Assembly (NCBI RefSeq): GCF_014851865.1
Contig: NZ_JACVAM010000001.1
Location: 186,001 to 250,000, forward strand
Length of the DNA stretch: 64,000 nucleotides
Reading direction: 5' to 3'
From: Pseudomonas sp. PDM16
GTDB taxonomy: Bacteria; Pseudomonadota; Gammaproteobacteria; Pseudomonadales; Pseudomonadaceae
Shown here: positions 45,769-55,700 of the stretch, one piece after another
Layout: every line of letters starts with the position of its first letter
How positions within the stretch are numbered: the first letter of the stretch is position 1
Position numbers and translations under genes: made by a program
The notes under the pieces: model-generated
What the model was told of the DNA's origin: nothing
What the model saw: only the letters and a program-made list of their open reading frames with translations
Database searches by the model: none

Positions 45769-47175
45769 ATGAGCCAGAACACCCAATGGATGCAGCGCGA
45801 CCTCGCCGTGCTGTGGCACCCCTGCACCCAGATGAAGGACCACGAACGCCTGCCGCTGATTCCGATCAGGCGCGGTGACGGCGTCTGGCTCGAGGACTTC
45901 GACGGCAAGCGCTACCTCGATGCCGTCAGCTCCTGGTGGGTCAACGTGTTCGGCCACGGCAACCCGCGTATCAACCAGCGCATCAAGGATCAGCTGGAAA
46001 GCCTGGAACACGTGATGCTGGCCGGCTTCACCCACACGCCGGTGGTCGAGTTGTCCGAGCGCCTGGTGCAGATCACCCCAGCCGGGCTGAACAAGGTGTT
46101 CTACGCCGACAACGGCTCCTCGGGCATCGAGGTGGCACTGAAGATGAGCCACCACTACTGGATCAACACCGGTGCGCCTGCGAAGAAGCGCTTCGTCACC
46201 CTGAGCAACAGCTACCACGGCGAGACGGTGGCGGCGATGTCGGTGGGCGACGTGGCGCTGTTCACCGACACCTACAAGGCGCTGCTACTCGACACCATCA
46301 AGGTGCCGAGCCCGGACTGCTACTTGCGTCCCGAGGGCATGGGCTGGGAAGAACACTCACGCACTATGTTCGTCGCCATGGAGCAGACCTTGGCCGAGCA
46401 TGCCCATGAGGTGGCGGCGGTGATAGTCGAGCCACTGATCCAGGGCGCCGGCGGCATGCGCATGTACCACCCGATCTACCTCAAGCTGCTGCGCGAGGCC
46501 TGCGACCGCCATGGCGTGCACCTGATCCACGACGAGATCGCCGTCGGCTTCGGCCGCACCGGAACGATGTTCGCCTGCGAGCAGGCCGGCATCACCCCGG
46601 ACTTCCTTGTGCTGTCCAAGGCACTGACCGGCGGCTACCTGCCGATGGCCGCAGTGCTCACTACGGACGAGGTGTATGGCGCCTTCTACGACGACTACGC
46701 GACCCTGCGCGCCTTCCTCCACTCGCACACCTACACCGGCAACCCGCTTGCCTGCGCCGCGGCCCTGGCGACCCTGGACATCTTCCGTGACGACAACGTC
46801 ATCGAGAACAACAAGGCCCTGGCTGCACGCATGGCCAGCGCCAGCGAACACCTGAAAGACCACCCGCACGTGGCCGAGGTGCGCCAGACCGGCATGGCTC
46901 TGGCCATCGAGATGGTCAAGGACAAACCGAGCAAGACCGCCTACCCCTGGCAGGAACGCCGCGGCCTGGCGGTGTACCAGCACGCCCTGACGCGTGGCGC
47001 CCTGCTGCGCCCGCTGGGCAGCGTGGTGTACTTCCTGCCGCCCTACGTGATCGCGCCCGAGCAGATCGACTTCCTCGCCGAGGTGGCCAGCGAAGGCATC
47101 GATATCGCCACCCGCGAATCGGTCAGTGTGGCCGTGCAGGCCGATCTGTATCCCAACCATCGCGACCCCGGCTAG
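45769..47175 (+). CDS. bioA: Adenosylmethionine-8-amino-7-oxononanoate aminotransferase
   Basis: Encodes 468 residues. Signatures are the N-terminal WHPCTQMKDHE, DGKRYLDAVSSWWVNVFGHG, NGSSGIEVALKMSHHYW, HDEIAVGFGRTG and Schiff-base Lys in LSKALTGGYLPMAA. It uses SAM as amino donor in biotin synthesis to make 7,8-diaminopelargonic acid. This makes it another SAM consumer in the window. GGAG at 45757-45760 precedes the start. rsmE follows 44 bases later; the rest of the bio pathway is elsewhere. Confidence 0.96.
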   Translation: MSQNTQWMQRDLAVLWHPCTQMKDHERLPLIPIRRGDGVWLEDFDGKRYLDAVSSWWVNVFGHGNPRINQRIKDQLESLEHVMLAGFTHTPVVELSERLVQITPAGLNKVFYADNGSSGIEVALKMSHHYWINTGAPAKKRFVTLSNSYHGETVAAMSVGDVALFTDTYKALLLDTIKVPSPDCYLRPEGMGWEEHSRTMFVAMEQTLAEHAHEVAAVIVEPLIQGAGGMRMYHPIYLKLLREACDRHGVHLIHDEIAVGFGRTGTMFACEQAGITPDFLVLSKALTGGYLPMAAVLTTDEVYGAFYDDYATLRAFLHSHTYTGNPLACAAALATLDIFRDDNVIENNKALAARMASASEHLKDHPHVAEVRQTGMALAIEMVKDKPSKTAYPWQERRGLAVYQHALTRGALLRPLGSVVYFLPPYVIAPEQIDFLAEVASEGIDIATRESVSVAVQADLYPNHRDPG

Positions 47176-47219
47176 TCAGCGGGTAAACTGCGCGCCTGTC
47201 ACCCAGCACGAAAATCGCC

Positions 47220-47939
47220 ATGCGCCTGTCCCGCTTCTTTATCGACGCCCCGCTCTCCCTCGGCCAGCACGAGCTGCCCGAGGCCCAGGCCCATTACATC
47301 GGTCGCGTGCTCAGGCACAGCGCTGGCGACGCCATTCAGCTGTTCGACGGCAGCGGCCAGGAGTACCTGGGTGAGCTGATCGAGGTAGGCAAGAAGGCCG
47401 TGCGGGTCGAGTTGCGCGAGCAGTTCGACGGCCAGGCCGAATCGCCACTGCGTGTCCATCTGGGCCAGGGCCTGTCGCGCGGCGAACGCATGGATTGGGC
47501 GATCCAGAAGGCCACCGAACTGGGCGCCAGCGAGATCACCCCGATCGTCTCAGAGCGCTGCGAAGTGCGCCTCAAGGACGAGCGCGCCGACAAGCGCCTG
47601 GCCCACTGGCGCCAGGTGGCGATCAGCGCCTGCGAGCAGTGCGGCCGCTCGGTGCTACCGGTTATCCACGCCCCGCAGACCCTGGCCGAATGGCAGGCCA
47701 GCGTGCAGGCTGAGCTCAAGTTGGTCCTGCACCCGGTGGCGGCGCCATTGGAGAGCCACGCCAAGCCGCAGACCCTGGCCTTCCTGATCGGCCCGGAAGG
47801 AGGCCTGACCGACGCCGAGGTGGAGCAGGCCAAGACTGCAGGTTTCCATGCCGCCCGCCTCGGCCCGCGGGTATTGCGTACCGAGACCGCGCCGGTGGTG
47901 GCGCTAGCCGTGGCTCAGCAGCTGTGGGGCGACTTCTAG
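47220..47939 (+). CDS. rsmE: 16S rRNA m3U1498 methyltransferase
   Basis: Encodes 239 residues. A PUA-like N-terminal domain (QAHYIGRVLRHSAGDAIQLFDG) is joined to a SPOUT knot (LIGPEGGLTDAEVEQAK and LGPRVLRTETAPVVAL). RsmE methylates N3 of U1498 of 16S rRNA with SAM, in the assembled 30S subunit. ATG 47220 matches the typical start (MRLSRFFID). The bioA-rsmE order matches PAO1, from memory. Confidence 0.96.
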   Translation: MRLSRFFIDAPLSLGQHELPEAQAHYIGRVLRHSAGDAIQLFDGSGQEYLGELIEVGKKAVRVELREQFDGQAESPLRVHLGQGLSRGERMDWAIQKATELGASEITPIVSERCEVRLKDERADKRLAHWRQVAISACEQCGRSVLPVIHAPQTLAEWQASVQAELKLVLHPVAAPLESHAKPQTLAFLIGPEGGLTDAEVEQAKTAGFHAARLGPRVLRTETAPVVALAVAQQLWGDF

Positions 47940-48185
47940 CCCCACTGACCCCAAGCAGCGACGTCTGTCACCTGTGCGTAACAACATGCGACTTCAAGGG
48001 ATGGCAAGCGGCCACGCCTCTGGCATCCTCTGCCCACCATAAACGCGGCGGCGGCTTACCGCCCTGCCTCGTCGTTGTCGAAATCGGCGTGCATCGCGCC
48101 GTTTCCCCTCCAATAACAACTCGTCCAGCTCAGCGCTCTCCCACAAGGGAGCGTCACGGTGCCGAGGCAAAGGAGTCTCTACGCA

Positions 48186-49679
48186 ATGAACGAACTGGTC
48201 TCGACCCTCAACGGGCTGGTCTGGAGCCCGGCGCTGATCTACCTGTGCCTCGGCGTCGGTCTGTACTTCTCGCTGCGCGGCCGCTTCCTGCAGGTCCGTC
48301 ACTTCAAGGAAATGATCCGCCTGATGTTCAACGGCCGCACCGATGAACACGGCATCACCTCGTTCCAGGCCCTGACCATGACCCTCGCCGGCCGAGTCGG
48401 CACCGGCAACATCGCCGGCGTCGCCACAGCCATCACCTTCGGCGGCCCGGGCGCGGTGTTCTGGATGTGGATGGTGGCCTTCCTCGGTGCCAGCTCGGCC
48501 TTCGTCGAATCCACACTTGGCCAGGTGTACAAGGAGAAGATCGACGGCCAGTACCGTGGCGGTCCGGCCTTCTACATCGAGAAGGGCCTGGGCATGAAGT
48601 GGTACGCCTGGATCTTCGCCGTGGTCACCGTGTTCGCCTGCGGCCTGCTACTGCCGGGCGTACAGGCCAACTCCATTGCCTCCAGCGTGGAGACCGCCCT
48701 CGGCGTGCACCCGAACACCACCGCCGCCATACTGGCGATCATGCTCGGCCTGATCATCTTTGGCGGGGTCAAGCGCATCGCCCGCTTCGCCGAGTTCGTG
48801 GTGCCGTTCATGGCCCTGGGCTACATCCTGGTGGCCTGCGTTATCGTCATGCTGAACATCGAGAAACTGCCGGAAGTGATGTCGCTTATCTTCCGCAGCG
48901 CCTTCGGCCTCGACGCCGGCTTCGGCGCCATCCTCGGCCTGGCCATCATGTGGGGGGTGAAGCGCGGCGTGTACTCCAACGAGGCCGGCCAGGGCACCGG
49001 CCCGCATGCCTCCTCCGCCGCCGCAGTCAGCCATCCGGTCAAACAGGGTCTGGTACAGGGCTTCTCGGTGTACATCGACACCCTGTTCGTCTGCTCTGCC
49101 ACCGCCTTCATGCTGCTGATCACTGGCCAATACAACGTGCAGGCACCGGACGGCAGCGCGCTGTTCACTGGTATCGCCGGCGTCGCCGCAGGCCCAGGCT
49201 ACGTGCAGACGGCGATGGAGAACATCATGCCCGGCTTCGGCAACATCTTCGTCGCCGTGGCGCTGTTCTTCTTCGCCTTCACCACCATCGTGGCCTACTA
49301 CTACATCGCCGAGACCAACATCGCCTACATCAACCGCAAGGTGCACCGCCCGGTGCTGACCCTGCTGCTGAAGGCCGGCATCATCGCCGCTACCGTCTAC
49401 GGCACGGTGAAGACCGCCGACCTGGCCTGGGGCCTCGGTGATCTGGGCGTTGGCCTGATGGCCTGGCTGAACATCATCGCCATCCTGCTGATGCACAAGG
49501 TCGCCTACAAGTGCTTGAAGGACTACGAGGCGCAGCGCAAGGAAGGCAAGGAGCCGGTGTTCCACCCGGAGAAGCTCGGCATCAAGAATGCCGACTACTG
49601 GAGCGGCGAGCGAGCCGAAGCCAACCTGGCCGAGGAGCAGGCTGCCCAGTCCGGCAACCCCGTGGAGTCGCACCGCTGA
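48186..49679 (+). CDS. Alanine/glycine:cation symporter (AGCS/AlsT family)
   Basis: Encodes 497 residues from ATG 48186, with AAGGAG at 48170-48175. About 11 transmembrane segments are visible, with the AGCS signature region ALTMTLAGRVGTGNIAGVATAITFGGPGA, FWMWMVAFLGASSAFVESTLGQ and SNEAGQGTGPHASSAA. The family takes up alanine or glycine with Na+ or H+ across the inner membrane. The upstream spacer (47940-48185) carries GC hairpins but nothing I can read as a glycine riboswitch. A terminator follows. Confidence 0.94.
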   Translation: MNELVSTLNGLVWSPALIYLCLGVGLYFSLRGRFLQVRHFKEMIRLMFNGRTDEHGITSFQALTMTLAGRVGTGNIAGVATAITFGGPGAVFWMWMVAFLGASSAFVESTLGQVYKEKIDGQYRGGPAFYIEKGLGMKWYAWIFAVVTVFACGLLLPGVQANSIASSVETALGVHPNTTAAILAIMLGLIIFGGVKRIARFAEFVVPFMALGYILVACVIVMLNIEKLPEVMSLIFRSAFGLDAGFGAILGLAIMWGVKRGVYSNEAGQGTGPHASSAAAVSHPVKQGLVQGFSVYIDTLFVCSATAFMLLITGQYNVQAPDGSALFTGIAGVAAGPGYVQTAMENIMPGFGNIFVAVALFFFAFTTIVAYYYIAETNIAYINRKVHRPVLTLLLKAGIIAATVYGTVKTADLAWGLGDLGVGLMAWLNIIAILLMHKVAYKCLKDYEAQRKEGKEPVFHPEKLGIKNADYWSGERAEANLAEEQAAQSGNPVESHR

Positions 49680-49696
49680 TCGCAGCGGCGTGAAGC

Positions 49697-49730
49697 AGAG
49701 CCCCGGCACCGCAAGGTCCGGAGCTTTTTG
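49697..49730 (+). terminator. Terminator of the AGCS symporter gene
   Basis: AGAGCCCCGGCACC and GGTCCGGAGC form an imperfect stem with a GCAA loop, followed by TTTTTG. It also lies just after the 3' end of chpE on the other strand. Confidence 0.8.
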
Positions 49731-49739
49731 TTGGGGGTC

Positions 49740-50348
49740 TCAGAGCCCACGCAGGGTCAGAGCAGCCAGCGCCAGCAACAGCAGGCCGCAGCCGGCATAG
49801 CTGATGCGATGCCAGAGCTGCGAGGTATGGCGCCGCAGCCAGTCCACCAGCGCCGCGCAGATGAAGCACCAGAGCACTGAAGCGAGCATGAAGCCGGCGA
49901 AAAACACCGCCATCTCCATGCGGCTCGGCGTGCCCTCGACGATGCCCGCCAGCGCACTGCCCAGCGCGCCCCAGAACACGATGTTCTTCGGATTCGACAG
50001 TGACAGCAGCGCGCCGGCGCCGAAGGCATTGCGCCCTTGCTGGCTGCCCTCCTCCTGTGCCGGCGGCTGCCAAGCATCGCGCAGGCCCTGGATACCGAGC
50101 CAGACCAGGTAGGCCGCGCAGGCGATGGTCAGCGGCACACGCACGCTGTCTTGGGCAAGCAGCAAAATCAGGCTGGTCAGGCCTATCACCGCCCACACCG
50201 CATCACCGATCAGCGAGCCCAGCTGCACCAGTAGCGCCGGGCGGAAACCGCCGGTCAGACCCCGACGCAGGGTCTCACTGAATACGGCGCCCGGGGACGC
50301 ACAGAAGGCCAGGCCGAACAGCATGGCGGCGAGGAAGATGGTCAACAT
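49740..50348 (-). CDS. chpE: LysE/RhtB-family exporter ChpE
   Basis: Encodes 202 residues with six hydrophobic segments; the N-terminus FLAAMLFGLAFCASPGAVFSETLRRG is the LysE/RhtB signature containing the conserved Pro/Gly loop. Family members export amino acids. Its place at the 3' end of a chp cluster matches chpE of P. aeruginosa, which is not needed for twitching there as I recall. The gene starts 75 bases after chpD. Confidence 0.9.
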   Translation of the reverse strand: MLTIFLAAMLFGLAFCASPGAVFSETLRRGLTGGFRPALLVQLGSLIGDAVWAVIGLTSLILLLAQDSVRVPLTIACAAYLVWLGIQGLRDAWQPPAQEEGSQQGRNAFGAGALLSLSNPKNIVFWGALGSALAGIVEGTPSRMEMAVFFAGFMLASVLWCFICAALVDWLRRHTSQLWHRISYAGCGLLLLALAALTLRGL

Positions 50349-50423
50349 GAGGCAGGCTCTCGATCACGAATGCGCGGATTATCGCCGAACGACCGGGGCC
50401 CGACTTGAACCGGATTGCTCTGC

Positions 50424-51215
50424 TCAGCCGCGCACGCAGGCCTGGTAGCGCCCCGGGCTGATGCCATAGGCGGCGCGGAAGTGGCGATTGAGGTGGCTCT
50501 GATCGGCGAAGCCCAGGCTATACGCCACTTCGCCAGCCGGCAGACCGAGGCGCAGCAGGCCCTGGGCGCGGCGAGTGCGCAGCTGCATGGCCCACTGCCG
50601 CGGACTCAGCCCGGTGTGTTTCTGGAAGCTGCGCAACAGGTGGAATTTGGACAGGCCGAGCTCGGCCGCCATCTGCTCCAGGCTGGGCGTGCTCTCGAGG
50701 TTCTGCGCCAGCAGCTCCTGCAGCCGCGTCACCGCGGCATGGCCCATGTGGCGCTCTGCGGAAAGGCGCACTCCGGCACCACTGGCGATGCTGCCGAGCA
50801 GCAGGGTCACGCCCTCCTCGCCACGCTCGCGCAGTAAGGGGTCTTCGCTCAAGCAGGCCTCGACCGCGCGGGCCAGCTCATGAGCCAGGGCCGGCGCCTG
50901 CTGCAGCGGCCGCTCGAACTGCAACTCGCTGCGCCCCAGGCTGGCGGCAAGCTGCGCGGCCGGGACATAGAGGCTGACATAGCGCCAGGGTTGGCCCTCA
51001 GCCGCGCCACCGCCCTGGATATCGCCGGGATTGTAGGTGGTGATGGCGCCGACACCGGCGCTGAACTGACGCCCGTCGAGCCAGATGTGCTCGTCGCCAA
51101 GCAGGTTGGCGCCGATGACGAATTCGTCGTGGCTGTGCTTCTCGAACTGCTGGCCAGCGACACAGCTGCTAGCGACTTCCAGGTCGCCGAGGCGTGCCAG
51201 CCGAACCTTGTCCAT
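50424..51215 (-). CDS. chpD: AraC-family regulator ChpD
   Basis: Encodes 263 residues. An N-terminal cupin-like AraC ligand domain (FEKHSHDEFVIGANLLG) precedes the double helix-turn-helix (LEQMAAELGLSKFHLLRSFQKHTGLSPRQW and AYSLGFADQSHLNRHFRAAYG). It starts one base after the chpC stop, so it is expressed with the chemosensory genes. ChpD in P. aeruginosa is part of the cluster but without a defined target; the gene here could control chpE. Confidence 0.9.
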   Translation of the reverse strand: MDKVRLARLGDLEVASSCVAGQQFEKHSHDEFVIGANLLGDEHIWLDGRQFSAGVGAITTYNPGDIQGGGAAEGQPWRYVSLYVPAAQLAASLGRSELQFERPLQQAPALAHELARAVEACLSEDPLLRERGEEGVTLLLGSIASGAGVRLSAERHMGHAAVTRLQELLAQNLESTPSLEQMAAELGLSKFHLLRSFQKHTGLSPRQWAMQLRTRRAQGLLRLGLPAGEVAYSLGFADQSHLNRHFRAAYGISPGRYQACVRG

Positions 51216-51216
51216 G

Positions 51217-51687
51217 TCAGATCAGGCCAGCGTCCGCCAGCTTCTGCTCCAGACCAATAAGATCGGGGATCTTCACGACCGCCTCGCCGAGCTGCACGGC
51301 GTCCAACTCCAGCGGCGCCAGCTCGGCGCTGGCACGTTGCAGGTTGCCATCGACTTTCATCGAGCGCGGGATACCCTGTACCAGCAGGGCGATGAACTTG
51401 ATCTTGTCACGGCCGCCCATGGCATTGAGCACGGCCACACGCACACCGGGGCCGATTTGCGGTTGGCCGTCGGAGGCTGCCTCGAACGACAGCAGAGGCA
51501 ACTGCAGGTCGCGCCAGGCCACCTGACCGAGGAACCAGGACGGTAGCCCTGGCGTGACATGTGGTGGGCGGTAGGGAATCAATTCCGCCACCGCCACGTT
51601 AGGCAGCAGCAGGGTACGATCAGCCAGCGGAACCAGCAGTGCGGTAAGGCTGCTGACGCTACTCTGGCTGGCGATGGCTTGGCTCAT
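51217..51687 (-). CDS. chpC: CheW-like adaptor ChpC
   Basis: Encodes 156 residues from ATG 51687 (AAGGAG six bases upstream); the open frame runs 13 codons earlier into chpB. The CheW fold is visible in ALLVPLADRTLLLPNVAVAELI and WFLGQVAWRDLQLPLLSFE. It is the second adaptor of the pilus chemosensory pathway (with PilI) and should couple a receptor to the kinase ChpA. It overlaps nothing and lies 29 bases from chpB. Confidence 0.92.
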   Translation of the reverse strand: MSQAIASQSSVSSLTALLVPLADRTLLLPNVAVAELIPYRPPHVTPGLPSWFLGQVAWRDLQLPLLSFEAASDGQPQIGPGVRVAVLNAMGGRDKIKFIALLVQGIPRSMKVDGNLQRASAELAPLELDAVQLGEAVVKIPDLIGLEQKLADAGLI

Positions 51688-51716
51688 GGCGGCTCCTTGA
51701 AAGACAGCTGAGGCCG

Positions 51717-52736
51717 TTACTGGCACTGCGCGGCCAGGTGGTTGACCAGGGCGGCGGCCAGCTCACGCGGGTCACCACTGAGGCTGCTGTAGCCGCCCTC
51801 ACGCAGGCTGTCGGGCATGCTCGGGCTGGCGCAGCTGTCGGCCCTCTGGGTCCAGATCACGCCCCCCTGACGGCGCACGTAGGCAGCGGCGGCGCTGCCG
51901 TCACTGCCCATGCCGCTGAAGGCGATCACGCCGCAGTTGGCGCCGAACTGTTGGGCCAGGTTGAGCATCATCTGATCGATGGAGGGGCTGTAGGGCTCCG
52001 GCCAGCCGCGGTCGGCCAGCTGCATGGAGCCATCCTCGGTGAAGCCGAGTTCGTTGCCGATCGGCGCCACCACCACTTCACCACAGCGCACGGCATCGCC
52101 CTGGCGAGCCGGGTTGACATGCCACTGGCTGTGGCGGCCTACGGCCTGCGGCAATGCAGATTCGAAGGCAGCGTCGATGTGCTGGGCATAGATGAAGCCG
52201 ATTGGCAGACCGCCTGGCAGCGCGTCGAGGAACTCCTTGACCGCCGCCGGACCGCCGAGCGAGGCGGCCAACAGCCAAATCTGCCTGGCCGGCTCACCGG
52301 CCACCAGCGGCGTTTCGGCCAACGATGCCGGCAGTTCCAGGCGGCTGGGACGTTGCGCCTCGGCCAGCAGGGCCTCCAGGCTCGGGCCTACGGCCTGTGC
52401 CGGATCACCGACCAGGCGCTTGAGCTTGCCGAACAGGCGACGCTCCCAGCGCGGGTAGTTCTCCGAGTGACGCTCGGGGGCATGCCCCTCGCCGAACAGC
52501 ACCGGGGCGCTGGCTTTCTCCAGCAGGTTGTCGACCAGTGGCGAGTCTTCCGACTGGGCTAGGTCCACCAGCCACAGGTCGGTCTCACAATCGGCCAGAG
52601 CCGCCTCGTCGAGGCGCGCCGGGTCGCTATTGAGCACGACTTGGTAGCCGCTGCCGGACAGAGCCTGCTGCAGCACGTGGCGCTGCAGCGAGGTGTCGGC
52701 GATGACCGCAATACGAGCAGCAGTTCTGTCAGCCAT
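51717..52736 (-). CDS. chpB: CheB-type methylesterase ChpB
   Basis: Encodes 339 residues. The C-terminal methylesterase domain has the catalytic triad Ser159 (AASLGG), His186 (YAQHID) and Asp279 (SGMGSDG). The N-terminal part is a weakly conserved receiver-like domain, with Asp58 in WLVDLA in the expected spot. It removes methyl groups from PilJ glutamates, opposing PilK. It overlaps the chpA 3' end by eight bases, indicating translational coupling. Confidence 0.95.
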   Translation of the reverse strand: MADRTAARIAVIADTSLQRHVLQQALSGSGYQVVLNSDPARLDEAALADCETDLWLVDLAQSEDSPLVDNLLEKASAPVLFGEGHAPERHSENYPRWERRLFGKLKRLVGDPAQAVGPSLEALLAEAQRPSRLELPASLAETPLVAGEPARQIWLLAASLGGPAAVKEFLDALPGGLPIGFIYAQHIDAAFESALPQAVGRHSQWHVNPARQGDAVRCGEVVVAPIGNELGFTEDGSMQLADRGWPEPYSPSIDQMMLNLAQQFGANCGVIAFSGMGSDGSAAAAYVRRQGGVIWTQRADSCASPSMPDSLREGGYSSLSGDPRELAAALVNHLAAQCQ

Positions 52737-55700
52737 TGGCCTTGTCCTTGACCAGTTTCAGGATATTTTCCAGCAGATCCGATTCCTGGTACGGCTTGCC
52801 CAGGTATTCGTTGACGCCGATGGCCATGGCCCGATCACGGTGCTTCTCGCCGGTCCGCGAGGTGATCATGATGATCGGCAGATCCTTCAGGCGCTCGTCG
52901 TGACGCACCAGGGTGGCCACTTCGAAGCCATCCATACGCGGCATCTCGATGTCGAGCAGCATGATGTCCGGCTTGTGCTCCTGCAGCTGGGCGATGGCAT
53001 CGACCCCGTCCTTGGCAGTCAGCACGTTCATCCCGTTGCGTTCCAGCAGGCGGCTGGTGACCTTGCGTACGGTGACCGAGTCGTCAACCACCATGACCAG
53101 CGTCGGCCGCGTAGCATCGCTCTCGGTCGATAGCGCTTCCTGGTTGACCAGGCGCGGGGCCTGGACCTGGCCCAGCAGGTGGGCGTGGCGCACACGGATG
53201 TTGGCCAGCAGGTCGAGGATCACCACCACGCGACCATCACCGAGGATGGTTGCACCAGAAATGCCGTGCACCCCGGCGAACTGCGGCCCGAGGCTCTTCA
53301 CCACGATCTCGCGGGAGCCCGCCAAGCCGTCCACCTGAACCGCTACGGCGTGCTCGCTGGAGCGCACCAGGATCACCGGCAGCGGCAGGCTCTGCCCCAC
53401 CAGCTTGGGTTGCTGGCCATTGTTCAGCAGGTCGCCCAGGTACTTCAGTTCGTAGGCCTGGCCGGCGTACTCGAAGCGCGGGGCATCCGGCCCGTAGTAG
53501 GCCTCCAGCTCATACGGCGAGACCCGCACGATACCCTCGATGGTGTTCAGCGGGATGGCGTAGAAGTCTTCCCCGGAGGTCACCATCAGCGCCCGGTTCA
53601 CCGACACGGTGAACGGCAGGCGGATCAGGAAGCGAGTACCTTCTCCAACGGTCGACTCGATGCTCATGGAGCCACCGAGTTGCTTCACCTCGGAATGCAC
53701 CACGTCCATGCCAACACCACGGCCGGAGATCTGCGTGACCTTCTCGGCCGTGGAGAAACCGGCTTCGAGAATGAACTGCAGGATCTCGTGATCGCTGAGA
53801 TCGCTGTCATCGGTCATCAGGCCACGCTCAAGAGCCTTGCGCTTGACCGCGTCGAGGCGGATACCGCCACCGTCGTCGGCCAGGGTCAGAAGGATGTCAC
53901 CACCCTCTCGACCCAGGGTCAGACGTATGTTGCCGACCTCCGACTTACCGGCCGCGCGACGCTTGTCGCCCGGCTCGATACCGTGGTCAACGGCGTTGCG
54001 CAGCATGTGCTCCAGCGGCGCGACGATACGCTCCAGCACGGTGCGGTCCATCTCGCCTTCGGCGTTGCCGACATGGAACTCGACCTGCTTGCCCAGCTCG
54101 CCGGCCACCTGGCGGACGATACGGCGCAGGCGCGGTACCAGGCGGTCGAAAGGCACCATGCGGGTGCGCATCAGACCTTCCTGCAACTCGGTGTTTACCC
54201 GTGCCTGCTGCAATAGCAGGGTCTCGGCATCGCGGTTACGAGTGGCCAGGGTTTCCTTCAGGTCGAGCAAGTCGGAGGCCGACTCGAACAGCGCACGGGA
54301 CAGCTGCTGCAATTGCGAGTGACGGTCCATTTCCAACGGGTCGAAATCTTCGTAGCCGGCACGCTCGGCCTCGGCCTGGTAACGGCTGAGAATCTGCGCC
54401 TGGGTCTCGATATCGAGGCGGCGCAGCTGATCGCGTACCCGCTCGATGGTGGCTTCCATCTCGCCGAGGGTGAATCCGAAATCGCTGACCTGTTGCTCGA
54501 CACGGCCTCGGAAGATCGAGGTCTCACCCGCCAGGTTGACCAGACCCTCGAGCAGCTCGGCCGGGACCTTGACCAATTCCTGCGGCGCACGCTGAGCGGC
54601 TGCGCGGGCGGCAGCCTCGGCAGCACGTTCGACGAAGGGGAGAACCTTGAGCTGATGATCCTGTTGCGGCTGGGCACTGGCCGCCACTATCGGAGTGCTC
54701 AGCGTCACCTGCGCAGGCGCCGCTTCTACCGAAGGAGACTCGATCTCAGGCTCGGTCTGGACGTCGGACACTTGGCTGTCATCCAGACGCTTGCGTAGCT
54801 GGTCGAGCTCCTGCTGCAAGCCCTCGAAGCCGGACTGCACATCGAGGAACAGGCTCTCGGGCCACGGCGAGCCCTGTTGCTGGGCCTCGGTCAGATGTTG
54901 TTCGAGATCATGACTGAGGTCACCCAGACGCTTCTGTCCAGCCAACCGGGCACCGCCCTTGAGGGTGTGCAGGATGCGCAACAGTTCGTCAATGGCAGCG
55001 CCGTTCTCACGGTCGGCCTCCCAACGGCCGATCGCTGCTTCCATGGCCTCCAGCAGGTCGTCACCTTCCTCGAGGAAGATATCGAGAATGTCGGCCTCTG
55101 CACCTGCGTCTTCCTCCACCACCGGCTGCAGGTGCACGCTGGTAGGTACGCTTAGCTGGGCCTCGGGATCGGCACGAAAACGCTTGATGGTTTCGATCAG
55201 CGCCAACCCATCGGGAATGGTGCTGTTGCTGCGCACCGCTTCGAGCATCTCGGAGAGCCGGTCGTGGCAGGCCTGCAGCACACCGAACAGGTCTCCGTTG
55301 GCCTTCAGGCGGCCATCGCCAACGCCTTCGTAGAGAAACTCCAGCTCATGCGCCAGATCACCGATCTCGCGGATCTCGGCCATGCGCGCGCCGCCCTTCA
55401 GGGTATGCAGATCACGCTGCAGGGACTCGACTTCGAGGGTATTGGCGACATCGGTCATCCACCGCTGCAATGCAGCAGAGGCGCTGTCCATGATGTCGAA
55501 GCCTTCCTCGAGGAAGATCTCAACCAGTTCGGGGTCACGATCCACCACCGGTATCGACTGGGCAGAAACGACAGGGGCAACTGGCTCTGGCTCTGGAGCG
55601 TCGAGCGGTGCTGGAGTTGCATTAACCGGCTCGAGTGCCTCGGCGCCCAGTGCCGGCAGGGATTCATCCAGATGCCACTCATCCGAACTCAGCGCCGGCA

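Noticed and set aside
47940..48185. Glycine riboswitch ahead of the alanine/glycine symporter
   Set aside because: Symporters of this family are sometimes under glycine riboswitches, but neither aptamer consensus is visible; only ordinary GC hairpins (GCTCTCCC-ACAA-GGGAGC) are present.
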